Part shown: piece by piece, positions 40,910-51,706 of the stretch
Layout: the number at the start of each line of letters is the position of its first letter
Position numbering within the stretch: position 1 is the stretch's first letter
Origin: Rhynchopus euleeides
Lineage: Eukaryota; Euglenozoa; Diplonemea; Diplonemida; Diplonemidae
Direction of reading: 5' to 3'
DNA: 64,000 bases
NCBI GenBank assembly: GCA_963210315.1
Contig: OY723252.1
Span: 62,001 to 126,000, forward strand
Position numbers and translations under genes: made by a program
Notes under the pieces: model-generated
Told to the model about the DNA's origin: nothing
Databases searched by the model: none
What the model saw: the letters and a program-made list of their open reading frames with translations, nothing else

Positions 40910-41164
40910 TAAAAAAATTGCACCAGACCGGTTTTTTGGCCGAGAGTCCAAACTTTCAAAGCAGCTGCTGCGCCTGCCCCACCAAGCAGCCTCAGTACGA
41001 CAGGACGCGCGCAGGCACCGGGCCCTCTCAGATTCTGGGAGGGTTTGCGCGGGTCGCGCGCGCCGAAGGCGCGCGCGAAAAATTTTCAAAACCAGAAAAA
41101 CCGGAAAACGGCGCCAGAAAAAAAGTCTATCTTATACCCTGGACCCACATTGAAAAAAGAAAAA

Positions 41165-41312
41165 AAAGTGTCACTGCGCTTTGTTCGGCACTTTTTGCTT
41201 TGGTTTCTCTTTGCGTTGACGCTTCCACACTCACACTCCTGCTGATGATGGTGTCCTGAGTGAGGAGCACAAGGGCACGAACAAGCACGCGACACTTTCC
41301 GCCCACATCGAA
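41165..41312 (+). repeat. Dispersed repeat E, copy 3
   Basis: Uninterrupted copy with GTGTCACTGCGCTTTGTTCG to ACTTTCCGCCCACATCGAAG. Confidence 0.85.
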
Positions 41313-41321
41313 GTGTGCTGA

Positions 41322-41716
41322 AAATACAGCAGCAGTCTCTCGAGTCTTCCTTTCAGATGATTTTTGCATTGATCGCTTCCACCTCAACCCGTCACTCGTC
41401 ACGCGTTTTTTTTCTCGCTGGCGCTAGTGATGTCGGCTGGCAGAAAAAACACACACAAAAAACCCCCCCCCCGCGTGTCGAGTGACCTTACCTGTCTGAA
41501 GTACAGAAAATGTGTCGGGTTGGGTGGAGCATACACACACACATACACATATGTTCACACAACACAGGGCAAACCGCACAAACGTGTTCACACATCCGGC
41601 ATCCTATGCGAAATACCCGCCGCTCCCCGGGAGCTGTTGCGGGAACCATCTGCTCTTCCGACCCACCGAGACTCTTGCCGTATTTTCTCTACCACACGGG
41701 GTGTGTTTTACCAAAA
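41322..41716 (-). mobile_element. Solo A-B repeat of the YR retrotransposon
   Basis: On the minus strand this is A (41716-41405), spacer, then B (41386-41322), exactly the A2-spacer-B2 end of the element at 6384-11877. No coding region is left. It fits a remnant formed by recombination between A1 and A2 of a full element. Confidence 0.85.
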
Positions 41717-41861
41717 AAAGAAAAGGAGAAAAAAAGTGTGGATCGTAGCCCGGCTCCACGGGCCACGGCAAGAGTTGTGTCAGGGGGGGGGGGGGGGGGG
41801 AGGCGACAGGGAGGCAGCCACCCAACAGGACCCCCCCCCCACACTCAACAGGGCTTTCAGA

Positions 41862-41960
41862 GGGGGTCTTCGCTACGGGGTGATCGTCAGTGCACCTTGG
41901 TGCCTTTCCCAAGGAAACTCGGTGAAAACTGACGAAGCAGAACGACCAGCGAAGACCCCC
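41862..41960 (+). mobile_element. MITE family A, copy 5
   Basis: 99 bp, ends GGGGGTCTTCGCTACGGGG and ACCAGCGAAGACCCCC. Flanks AGA and AAA, a 3-bp duplication with one change. Has a ~10-bp internal deletion. Confidence 0.82.
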
Positions 41961-42096
41961 AAAAGAAGCCAAAGAAGCAAGAGCTGTGCCGAGGTGCCTG
42001 TCGCCCTGCAGCGGGCAGCGCGTAGCGGGAAGGAGGGGGGGGAAGACAGAAGAAAGGGAGGCAGGAGAAGGGAAGAGAAGAGAGGGGGGGAGGGGG

Positions 42097-42150
42097 GGGG
42101 GGTCCTCGCTACAAAGGTGTGACTGGTAGCGAGGCCCCCCCCCCCCAGAG
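42097..42150. repeat. Short MITE B-like hairpin
   Basis: GGGGGGGTCCTCGCTAC, then CTGGTAGCGAGGCCCCC about 10 bp later. Only the two ends and a tiny centre remain. Confidence 0.65.
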
Positions 42151-43331
42151 AAAGAATGGCTATATGCAACAGGGGGGAGGGGGGGGGGGGGGGTAGGGAG
42201 GGGCAGAAGTAAATTACCCCTCCATTTTTGAGAAATCGCGCGAAGGCCACAAAAAACCCCCACCAACCACCCAGAACCACCCCAAAACCCACGGGAAATG
42301 CATCCCAGGGGTGTTTCATGACCATTTGGCACTATGTTTTGCCATTTTTTTCGCAAGGTAATTTTCGTGCCCCCCTTTTGTACCTCAGGGGGGCCAGAAG
42401 GGGGCCAGGCATCTCGCATTTCCCCTGTGTCACATGCCTCGGACAGCCAAGGTGAGAGAAGCTGCCCAGAAGCAGGCCGGGATCTTCTTGGGGCATCTTC
42501 TGACGAATATTTGTGAAGTAGGCACGCACAGAATACGCGGGATAGGTTCACGGACTGTAACGGATGTACAGACGTGCCCAGGCCCACGGGGCTGGGGAAT
42601 ACAGAGGGCCCGAACAGCATGAGATGAATCAGGGGGGAAGGAAGCGGGTGCAGTGCCTGAATTTCACCGAGGGTGTGATAATCGCAAGAGCTGCATGGGG
42701 AGGTCCGCAGTAGACGAGGGTGCGTTGCGATCCCCGAGTCGGATGCGCTGGACGTGGTGTCTGCGGACGAAGCCTCAAGCCTGCCCCAGGCCGTCGCCCT
42801 TTTTCGTTTCAGGGAACGATGGAATTGACAGCGCATGTATACACGTCTGTCACAGGTGAACCGGAGAAATGTGTGCAAGTTAATGCATAGCTGCATGACC
42901 ATGTCCAGATTCAAGGAGAAGAAAGTATCTGCCTTTGCGGGTTTCCTGGGTGCCTGTTATCGCTGCAACGTAAGAGAAGCACACCGACACTGAAGCCTGC
43001 AGCAGGGATACAGCCATACGGAATGCAGTCAAGGGGAGCACAAGAACGATCACCATTCACTCGTTATGCAGGTTGTGTCTGAAATCCAGTGTTTTTTCCG
43101 GCCTGTGTTGTGTGTTGTTGTACTGTGTGGCATATGCAACAGGGGGGGTAAAGAGTAGAATGTAGAATGTAGAATTGGTTGTTCCGGGGGGGAGGGCGGT
43201 TCAAGCAGCCTATGTGCAGCATCTTCAGAGAGGACGGCTTTATGTGGCAGAGTGACGGGCAGGTTCGAGCAAAAAGATGACACGGGGTGGATGTGAAAAG
43301 AAAAGGGCATGTGTACGGCATGAGCGCTTCC
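42151..43331. other. Region without a recognised gene
   Basis: Downstream side of the cyclase-like gene. It starts with a G-run plus TAGGGAGGGG (42165-42205) and a block with AAAACCCACGGGAAATGC that resembles the interior of the TAGGGGG foldbacks. Long open frames on the minus strand span several unrelated repeats and are not credible genes. Confidence 0.4.
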
Positions 43332-45086
43332 TCAGATGTGCACCTGGAGTGGGGTGGGTGACCCGAAGGAAGTCGCTGCCACTTTAAAGTCGGAATCCTT
43401 GCAGCCTGCAATCACAACACACTCCTTCAGCGGTGTGCCCTTGATGAATGCAGCTGCAGCAGCGTCGTAGTCACCCCAAACCTGTGTCTGTTCCAACTCG
43501 TACATCCACTCGTTGTCTTCGACTTTGTGGTCCAGCACCTCGTAGAGGGTGTGTATGCAGTAGATAGTCTGGGTGGGGACGTCCTGCACGGATGCGGATG
43601 AGGAGGACGGCACAGCAGTCATCAGCTCGACGGCACGTGGCACCATGCGCATGAGGTGCCAGTTGTTTGCCTGCTTCTGGACAGAGAAGTTCGCCACCAC
43701 CGGCAGGCCCAGTGCTGCACCGGCACGTTCCAGCCCAGCAACCTCGGTGCACAGAGGTCCCACCAGTCCGAAGCGCCGCATGTCAGTGCACCCCATGTCG
43801 CCGCAGTATACCTTGCCCTGTGCGACGGCAGTGTTCGCAACATCCCCAGCAGCCATGCGCACCCACTTTGCAGTGGCAGCAGCAGCACACGCATCACCCA
43901 GGCAGCGCCGCGACGCGTTGAAGGAGCACATCACTCTGTCGCCCACAAACAGGTCCACCATCCCGTGGTTCTGCTCGGCTGCCTGCAGGGTGCATGTGAG
44001 CACAGACGTGAACACGCTGCAGAAGGCGGGGACGTCTTCGCGGAGACGGGGAAGTGTGTTGGTGACGTTGACGATCATCATCGTCACGCGCTTCAGCGAA
44101 AGCTGCAGAAGTCTGCGGGTCTCCACCTGCGGCCGATACGTTGTTGCTCGTGAGCTCGCTGACGTGCCTGATACCGACATCTGGGGGCCGCTCTTCTCGC
44201 TTGCAGTCTCAGGCTGGCTCTCGTCGTCGCAGTCATTCATCGGGAGGCACGTCTTCGGGAGGTACGGGCGGTAGGCACGCAGGTTCTGCTCCAGCGACTG
44301 CAGGGCAGCGTGCATATCAGGGGGGAGTGTTTTCTGGCACTTCTCCAGGAGCGCGTGCACAGCCTCCACGTCGTACGCAGCCAGATGCATCGCGATGTCC
44401 TTCACAGCATCGATCGTTGTCTCCATCGAATCCTGCTCCTTCTCCATCTGTATTGCGAAGTAACGCGTCGACACGAAGTCAATCACAAACACGGCAATTG
44501 CCTCAGCCTGCACGGATGTTGCAACAGACGTCAGCTCCAAAGGGCAGGGCAGGGTGTTGCACGAGATCATCTGCGTCAAGACCTTCCTGCGGTGGTCCTG
44601 GGTGTAGGTCAACGGCATGTCGAAGAAGCCGAAGCGGAGCATCGTCTCAAAGAGGGCGAAGGCGACCCAGGTCACGGCACCGATGCTGAAGATTAGAGAC
44701 AGTCTGTGGTTCATTCGCAGCAGCAGCACCATGTCGGCTGTGACGACGAAGACGTACCAGCTGCTGGACATGATGGTGTGGTAGTCGATGTCCAGCAATA
44801 CAATGCCCACGAACTGTCCGGTCAACCATGCTGACTGCACGAATGTGGAGTGGTGCACACCGCAGATCGTCAGCAACACGACAGATGCGTTGGCAGTCGT
44901 GCAGAACATCACCCCGATCTGCCCTATTGTGACGCCAGTCACGAACGCCATGCGCACGGAAAGCGTCCCCGCAACCTGGGTAATGATCAACGCGAACCAG
45001 AAGAACATCGCCCGTGAGCGGGACTCCTTCTTATTGAGCTTCCCGTCCATCGTCACCATACGTTGATGCATGTCGAGGAGCGTCAT
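43332..45086 (-). CDS. Six-helix membrane protein with degenerate cyclase domain
   Basis: 584 residues, intact. N-terminal cytosolic MTLLDMHQRMVTMDGKLNKK, about six membrane helices (residues 25-210), a linker with EKEQDSMETTIDAVKDIAMH and the LRAYRPYLP motif, then a class III cyclase-like domain. The metal-binding FTDIR is replaced by VNVTN and the transition-state Asn and Arg are absent, so catalysis is unlikely. It may regulate a real cyclase by dimerising, which is inference. About 90% similar to the interrupted gene at 17711; the N-terminal half also matches the active cyclase at 61288. The C-terminal ~100 residues are shared only with the 17711 gene. Confidence 0.82.
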   Translation of the reverse strand: MTLLDMHQRMVTMDGKLNKKESRSRAMFFWFALIITQVAGTLSVRMAFVTGVTIGQIGVMFCTTANASVVLLTICGVHHSTFVQSAWLTGQFVGIVLLDIDYHTIMSSSWYVFVVTADMVLLLRMNHRLSLIFSIGAVTWVAFALFETMLRFGFFDMPLTYTQDHRRKVLTQMISCNTLPCPLELTSVATSVQAEAIAVFVIDFVSTRYFAIQMEKEQDSMETTIDAVKDIAMHLAAYDVEAVHALLEKCQKTLPPDMHAALQSLEQNLRAYRPYLPKTCLPMNDCDDESQPETASEKSGPQMSVSGTSASSRATTYRPQVETRRLLQLSLKRVTMMIVNVTNTLPRLREDVPAFCSVFTSVLTCTLQAAEQNHGMVDLFVGDRVMCSFNASRRCLGDACAAAATAKWVRMAAGDVANTAVAQGKVYCGDMGCTDMRRFGLVGPLCTEVAGLERAGAALGLPVVANFSVQKQANNWHLMRMVPRAVELMTAVPSSSSASVQDVPTQTIYCIHTLYEVLDHKVEDNEWMYELEQTQVWGDYDAAAAAFIKGTPLKECVVIAGCKDSDFKVAATSFGSPTPLQVHI

Positions 45087-45180
45087 CGCGCCACGCGTGC
45101 CACCCCCAAGGTGCTGTGCTGTGGTTGTGTCCAGGCCTGGGTGGTGGTGGTGCTGCCATCTGTGGGGGGGGGGGGGGGAC

Positions 45181-46343
45181 TAGGGGGGGTCAAATGGGGG
45201 TGACAAACACGATTTTTCAAAAAACCGGCGCAGAGGCCCCAAAGCCCCCGTAAACCCTCCAAACCCCCCCAGATCGGTCCGGAAACCCATCGAACCCCAC
45301 TTTTCCACCATTCCGGGCACCTCAGGTGCCCGAATTGGGGTACCTAAATTTTGTGCCACCGTTTGGTACCGTACAGTGCCACTGTGTGGGAGGTTGAAAA
45401 AGAAAATGCCCCAACACACCACATCTGAGGGTTGCAATGCATGTTGCTTGCCAACCACGTCATCCGGTGGGTGTCAGGCGCTATGTAGGTGGCATCAGCC
45501 AGGTCTTCGATGTGTTCTGGCTTGTATATGTACCCCCCTGTCACCATGCACCGGGAGGCTGCCTGTAGGTACGGAACAAGTCCAGATGGTCGTGTGATTC
45601 CTGTGCAGCAGTGCTCCACAACCGGGATGTGTTGACAACGACTGTTGCAACACGAGCTGTACATTCCGGGAACACACGAAGTGCGCTGTCGTGGTACCCA
45701 TTGTGCAGAATTGGTAGTTGCTGCGGTCTACTTTGCCTGGCCCAAGAGCACTGATACTGAACAGTGCAATATGCGTGGCGAGGTGAATGCAACGGAAGCG
45801 CGCAAAGTCAATACAGCTCTCGGATGGCGGGTGGTGGTGCCACTAGTGTGTGACGTTCACTCGAGGATACAACGCATCACAATGAATCAGCAACCGTGGA
45901 CCGAGTACAATACGCTCTCTGTGGCTGGTGTGGGGGACAAAGGCAGTGCCTGTGCCGCAGGCAGGGAGGTACATATACAAGCCAGAACACATCGAAGACC
46001 TGGCTGATGCCACCTACATAGCGCCTGACACCCACCGGATGACGTGGTTGGCAAGCAACATGCATTGCAACCCTCAGATGTGGTGTGTTGGGGCATTTTC
46101 TTTTCCAACCTCCCACACAGTGGCACTGTACGGTACCAAACGGTGGCACAAAATGTAGGTACCCCAATTCGGGCACCTGAGGTGCCCGGAATGGTGGAAA
46201 AGTGGGGTTCGATGGGTTTCCGGACCGATCTGGGGGGGTTTGGAGGGTTTACGGGGGCTTTGGGGCCTCTGCGCCGGTTTTTTGAAAAATCGTGTTTATC
46301 CACGTAAAGGGGGGGCAAAAGGGGGGGCATTTGACCCCCCCTA
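45181..46343. mobile_element. Long-arm foldback element, copy 2
   Basis: TAGGGGGGGTCAAATG at the left and CATTTGACCCCCCCTA at the right; inverted relative to copies 1 and 3. Arms and the central frame (45645-46007, plus strand here) are conserved. It sits just upstream of the cyclase-like gene at 43332. Confidence 0.88.
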
Positions 46344-47098
46344 GGGGGGACCGGTTTTTGCGGTCGATAGTTAGGACTAGCCCCGGTAGAGATGATAGCC
46401 AGGAGTGGGGGGGGGGGGGGTAGGGGGGGTCAACGCCAGCCAAAAAAGTGCACATTTTGAGGATTTTTGAGGATCGCGCCTGGGGGCAAATAAGCGCCAA
46501 AAACCGATGAAACCAGGTCCAGATCGGTCCGGAACCGGTGTGCCGGGTCGATTTCCACCCAAAAACCCCATTTTTTCATACATTGGGCGTTATTCCGTTA
46601 CCAGTAACGGTAATAACGATATTTTTGCGTTATTTTTTGACCCCAAAAAAGGCAGCATTTCCCGGTGAATCTGACCCGAAACTCGGGTCCCTACCCCCCC
46701 TAAAAGAATTTTCTTGGGTAAAATATCACTCCAGGGGGCCACTCCGTGATGTCAAAAAATTGGAAAACGTTTTCTCCTAAAATAACGCGTTATTTTTCCG
46801 TTATTTTCATGAAAACTTGCGTTATTCGGACAATTTTGCGGGCGGATGGTGTAGTTTTTGGTGGAGATGGCTCCAGAATACCCCCCTGGGACCATTTTTT
46901 GGATAATAACGCACGGACATGTCGAGTTTCGTGAAAAAATCATGTTTTTTGGCTTTTTCAAGGCAAATACTGCAGAAACCCCTGCAACCTTGCAGCATCC
47001 AATGTTCCTGGAGTGAAATTTGGAGTGAAAATCACTCCAAAATCACTCAGTGTGGACGCAGAAGTGAATCCTTCAGGAATACACCCGCACACCTCACA

Positions 47099-48951
47099 TC
47101 ACGGTTTGCCCCCCGGCAGGATCCCGGGAAACCCCGGCCGGGCCCGGAAATTCCGGGCCCGGGACCGGGATTTTGAAGACCGGGAGTTTGAGCCGTTGGA
47201 AGTTACCAGAGGGACAAGCAAGAGGGATCTGCAAAGCAGTGATGTCTGTTGTACCCTTGGACCACATTAAACTCAAACTGAACCCTCAGTCGTCCTTGAT
47301 CGCCCGACAAGGTTCCTTTCAGCTTTCTAACAGATGGGTACCGCAACTGTCCAACTATCTACAGACTCACATCCCAGAAGGTGCAGTCCAGGTTCCACAG
47401 AGCAAATTAAATGTTAGCATTTCTGCACAACTACCGGTACGCAAATCGCAGCGGCGGTGGAAGTGACTGACTCGAAAACGGCGAGGTATCAGTCTTGACG
47501 CTGGAAAATTCCGTTCGGAAATACCAAACACATCCACAGAAAGTGGAAGGAATGGGCGCCAAGATGATGCGAACGATTTTTGGGGGGAGGAGGGGGGGGA
47601 CTGCTCTGTATCGTGATACCCGTGAGGGTAACCAAATGCAGAACAGGGAGGCACAGGCGCACACACGAAGGCAGCACACAAGTGACAAGTGGCAGGATTA
47701 CAAGTGGCAGGAAACAAGATTGCTGCTCAACCACGGTGTCCATCAGGAACCACGTCGCTGTGTAGTGCACTCCAGAGGGTTGCCCTCTGCACCACCTCAT
47801 GCCGACACACCAAACGCCCTCCCTTCGAGGCGAGGACACCGGGAGGGGAAGCCCGGGTCGGCGCCCTCCCTGAGGTCCTGCTGAGAATTGACGGTCTCGG
47901 GTTCAAAACCCGCTCAGGTGCTGCGTCGTCGACACAGTGCCTGGGATCTGGTTGCGGCAGTCGACATCCCAAACAGGGCGCCCATACTCTGTGCCAAGTA
48001 CACCCGGGCGAGGCTCCCCTCGGGGGAACACCGTCGGGAGATGTGCTCCGCGCCCGATTCTGGGTTGTCCGCGAGGTACTGTCGCATGGAGCCTGCGTGA
48101 CAACATAGGTGGTGGTTCGATTCCCAGAACCTGGGGAGGATATCCTATGGGATAACCTCCACGGAATGTTACTTCTCCCGTTGGATGTCCTGCACCAATG
48201 TGGAACCCTGCAGAAGACACGCGAGAAACAGAGAGGGATATCCCACGGATATCCCGCTCTGTTACCTCTCTGTTCCCTCGGGTACTCCGAGAGAATGTCA
48301 CCCCCCCTCGGCCTGGGCTTGTGACACTGGCTGGGCTGCCTCTTGTACAGATCGATGGAGTGAACGCGCTGGGGTATTGCCAGGTACTAGCTTCGGCAAA
48401 CTGCGCAGAGTGGGTGGCCCTCGAGTTGTGCTGGGAAGAGGTGGAGGGGTCACCAACATTGTGAGGCGGCTCATTTTTCAGCATTACTGAGCGAAAAGTG
48501 TCACTGCGCTTTGTTCGGCACTTGCTTTGGTTTCTTTTTGCGTTGACGCTTCCACACTCACACTCCTGCTGATGATGGTGTCGTGAGTGAGGAGCACAAG
48601 GGCACGACTGGGTCCCGGGATGACCCCGGGATATCCCGGGGCCATCCCGGGATTTCCCGGCCGGGCCCGCCCGAGATCCCGCCCGGGGGCAAACCGTGAA
48701 AAACTAATGACATCGGGTGGATCGCAAAGGGGAAGGGGGCAACGGCAGCGTGCAATATGCAATGTGCAAAACTCTCAAGTCATCTTACCACCCACCTACA
48801 CCTGACCCCGGGGGGGTCCCGGGATGACCCCGGGATATCCCGGGGTCATCCCGGGATCCCGGCCGGGAAATCCCGGGAATCCCGGGAATCCCGGAATTTC
48901 CCGGAACCCGGCCGGGCCCGCCCGGGATCCCGCCCGGGGGGCAAACCGTGA
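47099..48951. mobile_element. TCACGGTTTGCC TIR element
   Basis: Ends TCACGGTTTGCCCCCCGGCA and GGGGGGCAAACCGTGA with CACA on each side (47095-47098, 48952-48955). Subterminal sequence is made of GATCCCGG and CCGGGCCCG words. A second right-end copy lies at 48610-48703. The interior includes GATATCC-type palindromes (48135-48265) and no recognised gene. Confidence 0.55.
48492..48607 (+). repeat. Dispersed repeat E, copy 4
   Basis: GTGTCACTGCGCTTTGTTCG to GAGCACAAGGGCACGA; the last ~30 bp are missing, cut by a CCCGGG-rich block. Confidence 0.85.
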
Positions 48952-49353
48952 CACATTGGCGGTGTATAAACCACCTGATATTTTTACTCGTTACGAGCGA
49001 CGAAGTAGCGCGAAGTAGCGACGTGCCCATTTTTTCCCGGTCCGTTCTAAAATAGTTACGTTCCAAAAGTCCGTTACTGGTGCTGTCAAAGACGCTTCGC
49101 ACAATATACGCACGAACTACCCAAAGTACGCTCGGGCTACGCACGAAGTACGCAGGAACTACGCAATTTGAACTTTCTTGCACCCCCCAGTCATTATTTG
49201 CACGCACTCCAGGTCCCATATTTGCACCAGTGCAAATATGAGACCTGGAGTGCAAATATGAGGAATTTCCGAGTTCGTCGTGATGTGCAAAACATGACTG
49301 GGTTGTGCAAGAAACCATCATCTGCACCCCGTATCGGCCTCAATTGCACCCTC

Positions 49354-51434
49354 GGAGGATCCTTGAAATCGGTAGTGGACAGTAGCGGACAGTAGCGGAC
49401 AGGGCGGACATTTCCTTGTGGAAAAAGTGCCCGAAAAAAAAAATTCGAAAAGGTCCCCCTTACAGAATTAGCCTTTTTTCAAAAAATCGGAAAATTTCGG
49501 ACCGCAATTTGTACCCAAGAAAGTGCCGAATTTTCGGACTTGGTCCGATTTGAACGATTTCCGTGCCTCTTGCAACCCCCATGAGGGGGGGGCTGCTGTT
49601 TCGGGTTCTTCCGGTGGTACATGCTGGGGTGTCAGGACAGGGAATCCTGCTCGCTGTACCCGGTGATCCCTGACGCAGCCAGGAAGTGGAGAGCCTTGGA
49701 ACCCTGGTTGAGGCCTGTAACACCCGGCCTTCCTGCCACTTGTGGCATTGTGGAGTGGAGGTGGTTATGGAGAAGGTTCTCTCTCCGTCCGGTCAAGCAC
49801 AACCGTCCTCTCCAGCCAGGGGTCATCTACTTTCCAAACAAGGGCCAGGAACATGCTCAAACAAACCAATTGATCAGAAAATCTGGGTTGCCGTGGAATC
49901 ATTGAGCATTGGGGAGTGGTTTGCCCCCTTGCTGCGTATGACATGTCCATTTTTGACGATTTTTGGGCAGAATTTGGTGCGTGGGACCTTTCGATTTTCA
50001 TGAATTTTTCGGAATTTCGTGGGGACCGGTACCCCATTTGAGGGCCAAAAATCTCATTTCCGAGGCCTGGGAATGGTCGCAGTGGCCTCAGATGTCCAAA
50101 AACGTTCAATTGACCTCTCCTCGAAAAAAAATTCGAAAGGTCCCCCCTACTGGCACCCCGGATTAGGACATGTCTCTGGGGGTGTCCGGGGGGCATTTTT
50201 GGCCCATTTTTGGCTGGGGAAAATGGGCCATTTTTCACGATTTTTTCGGTTTTTTGTCCGGACCGGCACCGCATTTGAGGGGCAAAAATCTGATTTCCGA
50301 GGCCCGGGAATGGTCGCAGTGGCTTCATTTGGCCAAAAACGTTCAATTTACCCTTCCCCAAAAAAAAATTCGAAAGGGTCCCCCTACAAATCGCCGGTCT
50401 TAGGAGGATCCTTGAAATCGGTAGTGGACAGTAGCGGACAGGGCGGACATTTCCTTGTGGAAAAGGTGCCCGAAAAAAAAATTCGAAAAGGTCCCCCTTA
50501 CAGAATTAGCCTTTTTTCAAAAAATCGGAAAATTTCGGACCGCAATTTGTACCCAAGAAAGTGCCGAATTTTCGGACTTGGTCCGATTTGAACGATTTCC
50601 GTGCCTCTTGCAACCCGGGGGGCTGCTGTTTCGGGTTCTTCCGGTGGCACATGCTGGGGTGTCAGGACAGGGAATCCTGCTCGCTGTACCCGGTGATCCC
50701 TGACGCAGCCAGGACGTGGAGAGCCTTGGAACCCTGGTTGAGGCCTGTAACACCCGGCCTTCCTGCCACTTGTGGCATTGTGGAGTGGAGGTGGATATGG
50801 AGAAGGTTCTCTCTCCGTCCGGTCGAGCACAACCGTCCTCTCCAGCCAGGGGTCATCTACTTTCCAAACAAGGGCCAGGAACATGCTCAAACAAACCAAT
50901 TGATCAGAAAATCTGGCTTGCCGTGGAATCATTGAGCATTGGGGAGTGGTTTGCCCCCTTGCTGCGTATGACATGTCCATTTTTGACGATTTTTGGGCAG
51001 AATTTGGTGCGTGGGACCTTTCGATTTTCATGATTTTTTCGGAATTTCGTGGGGACCGGTACCCCATTTGAGGGCCAAAAATCTCATTTCCGAGGCCTGG
51101 GAATGGTCGCAGTGGCCTCAGATGTCCAAAAACGTTCAATTGACCTCTCCTCGAAAAAAAAATCGAAAGGTCCCCCCTACTGGCACCCCGGATTAGGACA
51201 TGTCTCTGGGGGTGTCCGGGGGGCATTTTTGGCCCATTTTTGGCTGGGGAAAATGGGCCATTTTTCACGATTTTTTCGGTTTTTTGTCCGGACCGGCACC
51301 GCATTTGAGGGGCCAAAATCTGATTTCCGAGGCCCGGGAATGGTCGCAGTGGCTTCATTTGGCCAAAAACGTTCAATTTACCCTTCTCCAAAAAAAATTC
51401 GAAAGGGTCCCCCTACAAATCGCCGGTCTTAGGA
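49354..51434 (+). repeat. Tandem duplication of a ~1.03 kb unit
   Basis: Units 49354-50402 and 50403-51434, offset 1030 bp, with very few differences. Unit 1 has one extra AGTAGCGGAC. Each contains CGAAAGGTCCCCCCTAC-type stretches (about 50120, 50350, 51150, 51390) resembling element ends, and frames on both strands that remain open in both copies (such as 50498-51391 minus and 49765-50361 minus). No domain recognised. Confidence 0.93.
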
Positions 51435-51509
51435 GCAAAAAATTTGGGCACCCAGATTTCAAAAATTTTCAAACTATTTTCTGGACCAAAAATCAAACTA
51501 TTGAGGTCC

Positions 51510-51700
51510 TGGCCGGACATGTCCGGGGGGGGGGGGGGGGTCAAAATTGGATTTCCCGAATTTCCGGGTCCGGACATGTCCGCCCGGACATCCGGACACC
51601 AGAAAATGTCCGCCCGGACATGTCCGCCCTGTCCGGGGCGGACATTTCTGGATGTCAGGATGTCCGGGCGGGAAATTCGGGAAATGTCCGGGGGGGGGGG
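51510..51700. repeat. TGTCCGGACA-word array, left part
   Basis: Dense GGACATGTCC, TCCGGACA and GGGCGGACA words, all palindromic. The same block without interruption lies at 53090-53290. Here it is broken by the foldback at 51707. Confidence 0.8.
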
Positions 51701-51706
51701 GGGGGG

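Larger units (their letters stand above)
39947..41142. mobile_element. hAT-like non-autonomous element
   Basis: Imperfect inverted ends CAGGGGATAAGATAG and CTATCTTATACCCTGG, flanked by the 8-bp direct repeat ACCCACAT (39939-39946 and 41143-41150). CAGGG ends and 8-bp duplications are typical of hAT elements. Inserted at the end of repeat E copy 2. The 1.2 kb interior has a hairpin, a GC cluster and no transposase. Confidence 0.7.

Noticed and set aside
41604-42914. Minus-strand frame of 436 codons
   Set aside because: It runs across the solo A repeat, a MITE and a G-rich hairpin, so it is a chance frame.
48105-48135. tRNA-like B box (GGTTCGATTCC) near 48113 and a T-arm-like TCGGGTTCAAAACCCGC near 47893
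   Set aside because: The T-stem does not pair at 48113, and no A box, anticodon arm or acceptor stem is present at either place.
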